DNA of 27,360 bases from a virus: positions 1 through 27,360 of IMG/VR virus record IMGVR_UViG_3300025102_000226; one strand, 5' to 3'. A model generated the notes under the pieces. The model did no database searches and had not been told where the DNA came from. It saw nothing but the letters and a program-made list of their open reading frames with translations. This document shows, in pieces, positions 5,428-11,053 of the stretch. Each line of letters opens with the position of its first letter. Position 1 is the stretch's first letter. The translations under genes were made by a program, and so were the position numbers.

Positions 5428-6243
5428 ATTAAATACTGTCATATTAGCAACTTTTCTTTGTCTATCATATACTGTATTGATAGATGCACTTGGGTAATGC
5501 GTTGCCCAATGAGTGTATGCTTGATATGCAGTAAACAAATTATCACCATATCTACTACGATATTTAGTATATTCTTTATCTATGTATTGTGCCATTGCTT
5601 GATTTACATGACTTTTATCTTTAGCAGTTGGCTGAAAACATAATATATTAATATGATCTTTAATATCATTTTGTGATACTTTTTCACTATACCAATCATT
5701 TAAATATGTAGTAACTTTGCCTAAGTTTTTAATATCAGTAGTATTTTGACTACTATCTAAGACAAAATCTTTCTTACTGCTATGTCTTTTAGTAATATAT
5801 ATATCCCATAGTTTATGACCTAAACCATTAGAACATATTTCATATACATAACTTAGTAATAATATATATGATCTAGTACCATTTAAACTATTAAACATAG
5901 ATCCTTTTAATAATATTTTACTATCTTTAAAAGGTTGTTGATACTTTGGTAATGTAAAATCATATCTGAGTACAGTACCATCTGGTGATGCATGAGGAGT
6001 AATTATCATACCCTCAGTATCAAAGTTATTATCCAAATAAGTCATTGTATTTACTAGACATTCTTCATTAGTAAATACTTGATATGACTGCTTTTGTACA
6101 GCTAACAACTGATCTGTTGTACCATTTCTTAGCTGTTTATAACCTTTGATGAGTTCACCTTGTTGGTTATAGATAGGCATTTCTTGAACTGGAAAAAACA
6201 AATGTGCATTGTTTTCTAGTTCGGTTTGTATTAGTGTGTTCAT
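5425..6243 (-). CDS. DUF932 family protein
   Basis: The start is ATG 6243, behind AGGAAAGGA; the longer frame begins at an unlikely TTG. The 272-residue protein follows the DUF932 pattern: an N-terminal region with GYKQLRNGTTDQLLAVQKQS and YQVF, a beta-rich centre (LRYDFTLP), a Cys-Asn-Gly motif (YEICSNGLGHKLW) and a C-terminal region with LFTAYQAYTHWATHYP. Members are common in phages and plasmids beside recombination or replication genes, but their biochemical role is not established. It is the last gene of the 7451-5425 leftward unit. The call rests on pattern memory. Confidence 0.75.
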   Translation of the reverse strand: MNTLIQTELENNAHLFFPVQEMPIYNQQGELIKGYKQLRNGTTDQLLAVQKQSYQVFTNEECLVNTMTYLDNNFDTEGMIITPHASPDGTVLRYDFTLPKYQQPFKDSKILLKGSMFNSLNGTRSYILLLSYVYEICSNGLGHKLWDIYITKRHSSKKDFVLDSSQNTTDIKNLGKVTTYLNDWYSEKVSQNDIKDHINILCFQPTAKDKSHVNQAMAQYIDKEYTKYRSRYGDNLFTAYQAYTHWATHYPSASINTVYDRQRKVANMTVFN

Positions 6244-6269
6244 GTATAGTCCTTTCCTCTTATACAAAA

Positions 6270-6521
6270 CTAGATGGTAGTCAATGGATTACCATCTAGT
6301 TCGGCATAAAATCCATCAATAGCAATATCAGTTTCTTTAATAATATTATCTATCAATTTTATAGAAGTATTTAATTGTTCCCCTCGAACAATTTTCGCAT
6401 TAGTTAATCCACTTAACAATACATATACTTCTTTTAGTTTTTCTCGATCATTTTCTAGATCAGAAATTTGTCTTTCTATATCTTCCATTTGGTCTTGATA
6501 CATTGCTTTAACTTTGCCCAT
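6270..6521 (-). CDS. Coiled-coil protein, unknown function
   Basis: This 83-residue protein has a long heptad region near the N-terminus (MEDIERQISDLENDREKLKE) and a second helix (LNTSIKLIDNIIKETDIAID). It has no cysteines, membrane segment or signal peptide. It starts 3 bases after the stop of the preceding gene and has an AAGGAG site upstream, as expected within an operon. Function unknown. Confidence 0.6.
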   Translation of the reverse strand: MGKVKAMYQDQMEDIERQISDLENDREKLKEVYVLLSGLTNAKIVRGEQLNTSIKLIDNIIKETDIAIDGFYAELDGNPLTTI

Positions 6522-6524
6522 AAA

Positions 6525-6740
6525 TTACTCCTTTATTTTCTTTAATAGTTCTCTATGTTTATTACCTAAATCATTAATTAATTGAGTTAATAGATCAACT
6601 GTTGTTTCTAATGATATAACTCTTTTTACTAATGCAGAATGAGTTGCATTTATTTGTTTATGTATATCATTATTTAATTCTAAAGCAGAATTTATAGTTA
6701 GATTTATATCGTGTTGGTCGTAACCTCTATCATTTTTCAT
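6525..6740 (-). CDS. Coiled-coil protein, unknown function
   Basis: This 71-residue protein is helical throughout, with heptad spacing over residues 20-70 (VKRVISLETTVDLLTQLIND). It is a second small coiled-coil protein directly before a similar one, so the two could pair. It begins one base after the stop of the upstream gene. No motif identifies it. Confidence 0.6.
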   Translation of the reverse strand: MKNDRGYDQHDINLTINSALELNNDIHKQINATHSALVKRVISLETTVDLLTQLINDLGNKHRELLKKIKE

Positions 6741-6741
6741 T

Positions 6742-7131
6742 TTAAAATGCTCCTAAATGAGATGGTTTTCTATCTTCATAACCTTCATCATTTTGTTCTT
6801 CATAAATTTCAGATTTAAATTGTTTCTCAAATTCATATTTATTACCACTCGGTTCATCTATGTTTCCATATATTGCACCAGTGCTTACATCATAAATATA
6901 TCCTTCTTTTGATATATGAAATACTTTTTTCTGAATACCAAATGCTTCGGCACGATTCATTTGTTTTTCCATCTTATTTACTCTATATAAATTTAACATT
7001 GTTTCAGAGTATCTAGGATTGATTGCATTATGATAGTACCATACTGCTCTATCTTTTGCATATTTGTATACTACTGTTGTAGCAACTGCTTTAGCAACTT
7101 TCGGTGCTAATTTTAAAGTCCATTTAATCAT
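6742..7131 (-). CDS. Hypothetical protein with basic amphipathic N-terminus
   Basis: The start is ATG 7131 with AAAGGA 9 bases upstream; a TTG at 7152 would place that site inside the gene. The 129-residue protein begins MIKWTLKLAPKVAKAVATTV, a basic amphipathic or membrane-associating helix. It continues with an Asn/Arg/Tyr-rich middle (VYKYAKDRAVWYYHNAINPR) and an acidic C-terminus (EEQNDEGYEDRKP). A beta turn segment, GYIYDVSTGAIYGN, suggests a small folded domain. No family is recognised. Confidence 0.6.
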   Translation of the reverse strand: MIKWTLKLAPKVAKAVATTVVYKYAKDRAVWYYHNAINPRYSETMLNLYRVNKMEKQMNRAEAFGIQKKVFHISKEGYIYDVSTGAIYGNIDEPSGNKYEFEKQFKSEIYEEQNDEGYEDRKPSHLGAF

Positions 7132-7132
7132 G

Positions 7133-7375
7133 TTATTTTGTCCTTTCAACAAATGGAAATACTAAATCATTATCTTGTTTAATCATTTTTTCTTTGATTA
7201 AATCAAATTCATCTTCTTTTTTAATTGAAAATTCAATTATTGTAATTGCATCTTCAATCCATTTATAATAATGATCTACGGTTTTTATATCCATACCTTC
7301 ATTATTATGTTTTAACTCATACTGAACAGCTTTAAATCCTTTTAACTGTTCAATTAATTTTTCTTTATTTGTCAT
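7133..7375 (-). CDS. Hypothetical helical protein
   Basis: This 80-residue protein is charged and helical, with no membrane segment. AAAGGAAT before ATG 7375 is a good ribosome binding site. Its start lies inside the 28-residue membrane peptide gene upstream (11-base overlap). It ends one base before the ATG of the next gene. Function unknown. Confidence 0.6.
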   Translation of the reverse strand: MTNKEKLIEQLKGFKAVQYELKHNNEGMDIKTVDHYYKWIEDAITIIEFSIKKEDEFDLIKEKMIKQDNDLVFPFVERTK

Positions 7376-7451
7376 CTCTATTCCTTTCTACTACTAGATG
7401 AAATCTTAACATAAAGTATATTATTAATAACCATATTATTGCTAATATCAT
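7365..7451 (-). CDS. 28-residue single-span membrane peptide
   Basis: A short frame starts at ATG 7451 behind AAAGGATATAAA, the same AAAGGA site used by neighbouring genes, and stops at 7365-7367. The peptide opens with MILAIIWLLIIYFMLRFHLV, a membrane span with a positively charged end, then VERNRDDK. It overlaps the next gene by 11 bases. An in-frame ATG at 7472 would add seven residues but would place the AAAGGA site inside the gene. It is probably the first gene of this leftward unit. Its role is unknown. Confidence 0.55.
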   Translation of the reverse strand: MILAIIWLLIIYFMLRFHLVVERNRDDK

Positions 7452-7487
7452 TTTATATCCTTTCTTATTCATCGCTTTCGGTTTTAT

Positions 7488-7609
7488 AAAGGGGAGCGAA
7501 GCGACCCTTTTTTTTTTTTGGTGAGCGAGTAGCGAACCAAATTTTTTATGGGGTGGCTACTGCCACCCGTGATAAGGCGTATTAACGCCTTATCATAAAA
7601 TGTTTTTAT
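7488..7609. other. Array of four to five consecutive hairpins between leftward units
   Basis: Within about 120 bases there are: AAAGGG (7488-7493)/CCCTTT (7505-7510), followed by a 12-base T run on the plus strand; TTTGGT (7517-7522)/ACCAAA (7536-7541), followed by TTTTTT; GGGTGGC/GCCACCC (7551-7568, loop TACT); GATAAGGCGT/ACGCCTTATC (7571-7594, loop ATTA); and a small A/T hairpin ATAAAA/TTTTAT (7595-7608). The T runs face plus-strand transcription, although the flanking genes are leftward. The first two loops share the GAGCGA motif. Likely roles are termination in either direction and insulation. Confidence 0.6.
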
Positions 7610-7621
7610 TATGAAAAAACC

Positions 7622-8158
7622 TTATTCAGCAATCGCTGGTATCAATTCAGATCCAGTAATAACCTTTGGTAATTTTTGGTTATGTTTTGCTAACCACTCT
7701 TGACCTTTAACACTTTTTGATTGTAAGTTCTTTACATCTTTAACTTTACCAGATGAATAAGGAACATATTTTTCAATGTGTGTTTCGTAAAACTCAACAG
7801 TTGCTTGCCTCTTGGTTTCAAGTAATTCAAGGGTGTATTGCATTCTTTCAACAGACCACTCAATTTTACCTAATTGTTGTGAGTATGTTTCTTGACCCTG
7901 AAATGATGCTTTAACACTATTAATGTTAGAACCATTGATTTCTTTTAGTTTTTGGTAATCAATAGCTTTTGCATCCATCAATGATTGTTGATTCTTAATT
8001 CTGTAATCTAATCTTCTGATCTCAGAGCCAACCTCACATTTTAGATTGAACATATCATCATACTGCAACAATGCTTTATGTTGAGTAGTTAATGCTGATG
8101 TTGTATCAGTTTTAACAGATGCTAGTACTTCAGTTTCTTTTTGTTCTATTGTAGTCAT
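7622..8158 (-). CDS. Hypothetical coiled-coil protein
   Basis: The 178-residue protein is mostly helical, with heptad-like stretches at about residues 44-75 (VGSEIRRLDYRIKNQQSLMD) and 95-125 (QLGKIEWSVERMQYTLELLE). The last 45 residues are basic. No enzyme motif or membrane segment is seen. ATG 8158 is supported by AAGGAG 7 bases upstream. It is the only gene between the hairpin array and the large noncoding region and would be the first leftward gene read from that region, so it may be an early protein. Function unknown. Confidence 0.65.
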   Translation of the reverse strand: MTTIEQKETEVLASVKTDTTSALTTQHKALLQYDDMFNLKCEVGSEIRRLDYRIKNQQSLMDAKAIDYQKLKEINGSNINSVKASFQGQETYSQQLGKIEWSVERMQYTLELLETKRQATVEFYETHIEKYVPYSSGKVKDVKNLQSKSVKGQEWLAKHNQKLPKVITGSELIPAIAE

Positions 8159-8170
8159 TTTGTTCTCCTT

Positions 8171-8230
8171 ATAATTGATAATATATTTTATATATATTTT
8201 TTATATAATTTATATTTATCTTTTATCTCT
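8171..8230. promoter_or_regulatory. Extremely A/T-rich tract with promoter-like -10, possible unwinding element
   Basis: About 60 bases are almost entirely A and T. TATAAT, a perfect -10 hexamer, occurs on the plus strand at 8204-8209 and would start a transcript near 8216, just before the structured region. No good -35 lies at the right distance, and such hexamers arise by chance in A/T tracts. The tract also lies upstream of the leftward gene starting at 8158, so it probably holds divergent promoters. DNA unwinding at an origin is a further possibility. Confidence 0.35.
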
Positions 8231-8290
8231 AGTTCAGGTTTATCCTCGTCTAGATTTTCTCTTTATTAGCACATTTTCTAGTCAATGTTA

Positions 8291-8314
8291 GGAACGACTA
8301 CTTGGGAGTGAGTT
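8291..8314 (+). repeat. Direct repeat copy 1: hairpin module GGAACGACT..TTGGGAGTGAGTT
   Basis: GGAACGACT, two variable bases (AC here), then TTGGGAGTGAGTT. The same 24 bases recur at 8551-8574 with only the two variable bases changed. The module can fold with AAC/GTT and ACT/AGT stems, and the two changes fall in the terminal loop, which suggests selection on the structure. Confidence 0.75.
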
Positions 8315-8550
8315 ATTCACGTGATCGAGGGATCAAAAAATATTGTGTCAGATTGTTGCATCTTTAGATGCGACTAGATGATGCCATATTTTTCCGAGAG
8401 CTAAGCATTGACTAATGTGCTACGAGCATATAACAAGTCGTGAGCTCAGTCGTGAGCGAACGTCCTCCAGATAAGCGAGCTGAGAGAATCTAGAGAGAGG
8501 ACGAGGGAGACGCACCAAATGCGACATATCTGTCATATCAGAGACCAGAA

Positions 8551-8574
8551 GGAACGACTTTTTGGGAGTGAGTT
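8551..8574 (+). repeat. Direct repeat copy 2: hairpin module GGAACGACT..TTGGGAGTGAGTT
   Basis: This is the second copy, with TT in the two variable positions, exactly 260 bases after the first. It is also enclosed by ATCAGA (8538-8543) and TCTGAT (8574-8579), so it can sit at the end of a longer stem. GAAC/GTTC extends the base of the module by one pair relative to copy 1. Confidence 0.75.
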
Positions 8575-8756
8575 CTGATCTATAGAAAGGACGCATTAGC
8601 GATCGACCGAGCCTGCAGTGGTGCCAATTTTCTGAGATGGTTTATTTTGCTTGTCTTCAACTCCATCGAAAAATATGCTCCGTGCATATTTTTAGTGGTC
8701 ATTGGACCCTAGGACAATGATGTGGAAGTGCAGAAGGTTCTTCTGCTCGGAGCGAA

Positions 8757-8813
8757 CTTATGTTTAAAATCCTTGCGAAGCAAGGTTGAAGCGAGCTTCA
8801 TTTTAAATATAAG
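8757..8813 (+). other. Three-way-junction fold: 13-14 bp closing stem around two hairpins
   Basis: CTTATGTTTAAAAT (8757-8770) pairs with the segment 8800-8813 through 13-14 bp with one G-U pair. Inside it are CCTTGC/GCAAGG (8771-8785, loop GAA) and TGAAG/CTTCA (8787-8800, loop CGAG). The G-U pair would be a C-A mismatch on the other strand, so the fold is a plus-strand RNA structure. It ends just before AAGGAGTGAG, a sequence that resembles a ribosome binding site but has no gene behind it. Confidence 0.65.
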
Positions 8814-8903
8814 GAGTGAGAAAAAGATAGTAGATACAGTGAGATAATCAATGTCTACATTTTCTTCTTGACATCATTATTTGAGAAAGGTAACTAACAA
8901 GAG

Positions 8904-9317
8904 GTGCCTACGCAAGAAACGCAATTAACCGATAAAGAAAAGTCAGCAGTAGCAAAGTATGGACTAACACCCAAGCAAGTAAGGTTGGTAGATACACTTG
9001 TAGCCAGTGGATGTAGCATCAAAGAAGCATCAGTAAAGGCTGGATATTCAACGAAAGATGGGGGTAGAGTACAGGCGTCTCGAACACTACGAACTGCCAA
9101 GGTACAAAAGTACATGATGGATCAGTGTGCGAGAACACTAGGACTAGGTGCTGTAGTTGCGTCCAACAAACTTGTCCATTTAGCTGGTAGTGCCAAGAGC
9201 GAGTATGTGCAATTAGAAGCTAGTAGGGATGTACTTGACAGGGTAGGACTACGCACCCCCGACAAGGTACAACACAGCGTAGAAGGACAACTGAAGATCA
9301 ACATAGACCTGTCATAG
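8904..9317 (+). CDS. terS: Terminase small subunit (DNA-recognition component)
   Basis: The 137-residue protein has the small-terminase layout: LTPKQVRLVDTLVASGCSIK then EASVKAGYST (21-50), a helix-turn-helix typical of the family; a helical middle (RVQASRTLRTAKVQKYM); and a C-terminal oligomerisation-like region with AKSEYVQLEASRDVLDRVG. TerS binds the packaging site and directs TerL. The large subunit lies about 1.7 kb downstream, separated by small genes. The only good start is GTG 8904. G+C is about 45-56% across the gene, well above TerL and the structural genes, and Arg codons CGA and CGC appear here while neighbours use AGA. This suggests separate origin or a constrained packaging site inside the gene. 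Confidence 0.8.
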   Translation: MPTQETQLTDKEKSAVAKYGLTPKQVRLVDTLVASGCSIKEASVKAGYSTKDGGRVQASRTLRTAKVQKYMMDQCARTLGLGAVVASNKLVHLAGSAKSEYVQLEASRDVLDRVGLRTPDKVQHSVEGQLKINIDLS

Positions 9318-9414
9318 TTTGCAACGCAGACAACAGCGTTAGGTTCACAACTGAGGGGGGGTAGGGTTAAAAACTACTAGATTCAGTAGTGAACATGTGT
9401 TAAACAAACATTAG

Positions 9415-9591
9415 ATGTCAAAAAAGTACTTCAACATAGTTCAAATCCTGAACTGGAGTAGAAAAGAACAAGTTAAACATAAGGTTTGTTCGGTTAAAGA
9501 CTGTAAAGAATGGGGAAGTTTCGGAATAAATGAGAATAATAGCTATTATTTCCTTTGTGGTAAACATTATAAAGGGCAAAAAGCGTCTTGA
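9415..9591 (+). CDS. 58-residue protein with zinc-finger-like Cys/His spacing
   Basis: A frame starts at ATG 9415 and stops at 9589-9591. The protein begins MSKKYFNIVQILNWSRKEQV and then has C25-x4-C30, a short GSFGI turn, and C48-x2-H51 (LCGKHYKGQ). Two metal-ligand pairs about 18 residues apart fit a small zinc-binding module, as found in many phage DNA-binding or nuclease-associated proteins. No HNH catalytic residues are seen. It has only a weak ribosome binding site. It lies alone between TerS and the small basic proteins. Confidence 0.6.
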   Translation: MSKKYFNIVQILNWSRKEQVKHKVCSVKDCKEWGSFGINENNSYYFLCGKHYKGQKAS

Positions 9592-9808
9592 AAAAGACGA
9601 ACATGAAATTTTTTTAGGTTCAGACACTTACTAATCTGTCAAGGTACAATTTATGTGCATTGATTAGTTTATCCTTATAGATATATTACATAAACAACAC
9701 TTCAAAAAAGGAACTTACATAAGTTCTAGCTTGTCAGGTTATGACATGGTGTTTATCCAGCTGGATTTTTTATTTGAAGTTTGTAAAAAATTTTTATAGA
9801 AAAGGTAT
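9592..9808 (+). other. Noncoding gap with nested hairpins before the packaging operon
   Basis: No gene is seen in these 217 bases. CGTCTT/AAGACG (9584-9599, loop GAAA) overlaps the end of the previous gene and a T run follows 9 bases later. ACTAATC (9630-9636) pairs with GATTAGT (9662-9668). ACTTCAAA (9699-9706) pairs with TTTGAAGT (9773-9780) and encloses GAACTT/AAGTTC (9711-9726), TGTCA/TGACA (9732-9746) and the palindrome ATCCAGCTGGAT (9755-9766), which is followed by TTTTTT. This may be a terminator, a structured leader for the downstream operon, or a second structured RNA. Confidence 0.4.
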
Positions 9809-10033
9809 ATGGCTATGACACCATCAGAAAAGAAATACCATGAGCTTCGTAAGGAGAACAAGGTACTTAAAAAAGAAATAACTGAATTAACTTTACAAGT
9901 TAAGTTTATAACTGAAAGGTTAGAGATTAAGAATGAACAGTTATTTGATTTCAGAACAGCAACAATTAACAAAAGTGTTGATGAGTTTATTAAATTTAAA
10001 CATGATTTAATAGAAAGGAAAACAAATGCCTAA
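9809..10033 (+). CDS. Coiled-coil protein at the head of the packaging operon
   Basis: The 74-residue protein has a leucine-rich heptad region (YHELRKENKVLKKEITELTL then QVKFITERLEIKNEQLFDF) over about residues 10-50. Start ATG 9809 has AAAGGT close upstream; the ATG at 9815 is an alternative. It overlaps the next gene by 8 bases. It is the first of a run of tightly coupled small genes ending in TerL. Function unknown. Confidence 0.6.
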   Translation: MAMTPSEKKYHELRKENKVLKKEITELTLQVKFITERLEIKNEQLFDFRTATINKSVDEFIKFKHDLIERKTNA

Positions 10034-10148
10034 AGTTGGAAAAAAAACTTTTTCATATAATGCATCTGGTATGAGAGCTGCTAAAAAAGAAGCTATCAAA
10101 AAAGGTGTAAAGATGAGTATGAAAAAAACAATGAAAAAGAAAAAGTAA
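10026..10148 (+). CDS. 40-residue Lys-rich protein
   Basis: A short frame starts at ATG 10026 behind AAAGGAAAAC and stops at 10146-10148. The protein reads MPKVGKKTFSYNASGMRAAK, then KEAIKKGVKM, and ends in a poly-Lys tail. Short proteins opening MPKVG-x-K-x-F-x-Y-x-A-x-G-M are familiar from marine phages beside terminase genes, by memory of the pattern. The high charge suggests DNA or RNA binding. It overlaps the next gene by one base (TAATG). Confidence 0.65.
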   Translation: MPKVGKKTFSYNASGMRAAKKEAIKKGVKMSMKKTMKKKK

Positions 10149-10321
10149 TGCCTAGTAAAGTTAATCAGGCTGGTAATTATACAAAGCCAGCCATGAGAAA
10201 AAGATTATTTAATAGTATAAAATCTAGTTCTGTACAAGGAACTGCTGCTGGTAAATGGTCAGCAAGAAAAGCTCAACTACTTGCTAAAAGATATAAAGCA
10301 GCTGGGGGTGGCTATAAGTAA
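10148..10321 (+). CDS. 57-residue basic protein
   Basis: A short frame starts at ATG 10148 (TAATG overlap) and stops at 10319-10321, which overlaps the next ATG in the same way. The protein reads MPSKVNQAGNYTKPAMRKRL, then FNSIKSSSVQGTAAGKWSAR and KAQLLAKRYKAAGGGYK. This composition and pattern (YTKP-x-M-RKRLF; GKWSARKAQ-x-LAK-x-YK) recur in small phage proteins near terminases, as far as I recall. Probable nucleic-acid contact or packaging accessory role; unproven. Confidence 0.65.
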   Translation: MPSKVNQAGNYTKPAMRKRLFNSIKSSSVQGTAAGKWSARKAQLLAKRYKAAGGGYK

Positions 10322-10569
10322 TGGCTCTCGCCAAATCACAAAGAAGTTTAAAAGCATGGGGTAGCCAGAAATGGCGAACTAAATCTGGTAAACGATCTAG
10401 TGATACAGGCGAAAGATATTTACCTACTAAAGCAATCAACGCATTAAGTGCATCAGAATATGCAGCCACTACCAAAGCTAAAAGAAAAGCAAAAGCTAAA
10501 GGTAAACAAGTATCTAAACAACCTAAAAAAATAGCTAAAAAAACAGCATCTTATAGAAAGTTTAGTTAA
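10321..10569 (+). CDS. Small basic protein, DUF5872-like
   Basis: The 82-residue protein has the sequence pattern of a widespread viral family of unknown function: SLKAWGSQKWRTKSGKRSSD (9-28), TGERYLPTKAINALSASEYA (29-48), then TTKAKRKAKAKGKQVSKQPK and KIAKKTASYRKFS. The KWRTKSGK, GERYLP-x-KA and GKQ-x-SKQPKKIAKKTA segments are the recognisable parts. It is strongly basic and may bind the phage genome or the packaging complex. It is joined to both neighbours by one-base TAATG overlaps. The DUF number is from memory. Confidence 0.7.
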   Translation: MALAKSQRSLKAWGSQKWRTKSGKRSSDTGERYLPTKAINALSASEYAATTKAKRKAKAKGKQVSKQPKKIAKKTASYRKFS

Positions 10570-10805
10570 TGGTAGCTAAAAAATATCAGAATCCATCAGG
10601 TGGACTTAATGCTGCTGGTCGTAAATATTTTAAAAACAAAGATGGTTCTAATCTAAAACCACCAGCACCTAACCCTAAAACTAAAAAAGCAAAAGGCAGA
10701 AAAAAAAGTTTCTGTGCTAGAATGTCAGGAGTAAAAGGACCCATGAAAGATTCAAAAGGTAGACCAACTCGTAAAGCATTAGCTTTAAGAAAGTGGAAAT
10801 GTTAA
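10569..10805 (+). CDS. Small basic protein, DUF6321-like
   Basis: This 78-residue protein shows a distinct conserved pattern: SGGLNAAGRKYFKN (10-23), a Pro/Lys-rich middle (LKPPAPNPKTKK), RKKSFCARMSGVKGPMKD, and the ending KGRPTRKALALRKWKC. Proteins with GGLN-x-AGR, SFCARM-x-G-x-KGPM and TRKALALRKWKC occur in many marine viruses next to DUF5872-like genes, by memory. The conserved Cys pair (one in SFCARM, one at the end) could bind metal. Function is not known. It overlaps its neighbours by one base on each side. Confidence 0.7.
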   Translation: MVAKKYQNPSGGLNAAGRKYFKNKDGSNLKPPAPNPKTKKAKGRKKSFCARMSGVKGPMKDSKGRPTRKALALRKWKC

Positions 10806-11053
10806 TGACAGATAATTTTGTAAGACCACCTGATTTTGATCCTATTGATGCTGAAGTAGATATAGATAATAGAAAACAGTTTCCTCTATCTTATCAAGAT
10901 AGACAAAGATTAAGAAAGATAGTTAAAAAAGTACACCTTAAGTTCTTGCCTGAGGAGTTTTTAACTGATAAAGAAGCTGATAAGATGATTGAAGCATTAG
11001 GACCAAGCATTAGGGAGAAGTTACTGATTGAGCATATTGCAAAAGTCAAGTAA
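10805..11053 (+). CDS. Hypothetical acidic-to-basic protein before the large terminase
   Basis: ATG 10805 is chosen because it gives the same one-base TAATG overlap as every other junction here; GTG 10793 and ATG 10799 are in-frame alternatives. The 82-residue protein has an acidic N-terminus (FVRPPDFDPIDAEVDIDN) and a helical C-terminal half (RQRLRKIVKKVHLKFLPEEF, then ADKMIEALGPSIREKLL). No motif is recognised. It may be a packaging accessory protein by position. Confidence 0.6.
   Translation: MTDNFVRPPDFDPIDAEVDIDNRKQFPLSYQDRQRLRKIVKKVHLKFLPEEFLTDKEADKMIEALGPSIREKLLIEHIAKVK

Larger units (their letters stand above)
8230..8815 (+). ncRNA. Candidate large structured noncoding RNA
   Basis: This stretch holds no convincing gene but has many pairings. 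Outer domain: CCTCGTC (8244-8250) with GACGAGG (8500-8506), CTAGATT (8250-8256) with AATCTAG (8487-8493), then TAGCACAT plus TAGTCAATG (8267-8287) with CATTGACTAATGTGCTA (8406-8422). Inside are TGATC/GATCA around GAGG (8322-8335), AAAAATAT/ATATTTTT, and GTTGCATC/GATGCGAC (8355-8374, loop TTTA). A second domain has AAAAATATGC/GCATATTTTT (8669-8693), TCATTG/CAATGA (8699-8720), GCAGAAG/CTTCTGC (8730-8746) and a three-way junction (8757-8813). Two stems contain G-U pairs that only work in plus-strand RNA. G+C is about 45-50% over 8401-8520 against about 30% around. Size and style recall GOLLD or ROOL RNAs of phages, but identity is not established. Confidence 0.55.

Noticed and set aside
8291-8574. 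CRISPR or iteron array in the noncoding region
   Set aside because: Only two copies of the 24-base repeat exist and the 260-base spacing is far too long for a CRISPR array; iterons would be more numerous and regularly spaced.
8868-8896. Promoter with perfect TTGACA (8868-8873) before terS
   Set aside because: The -10 at the right distance is TAACTA or worse, and the start site would fall on the GTG codon. Kept only as a weak possibility.
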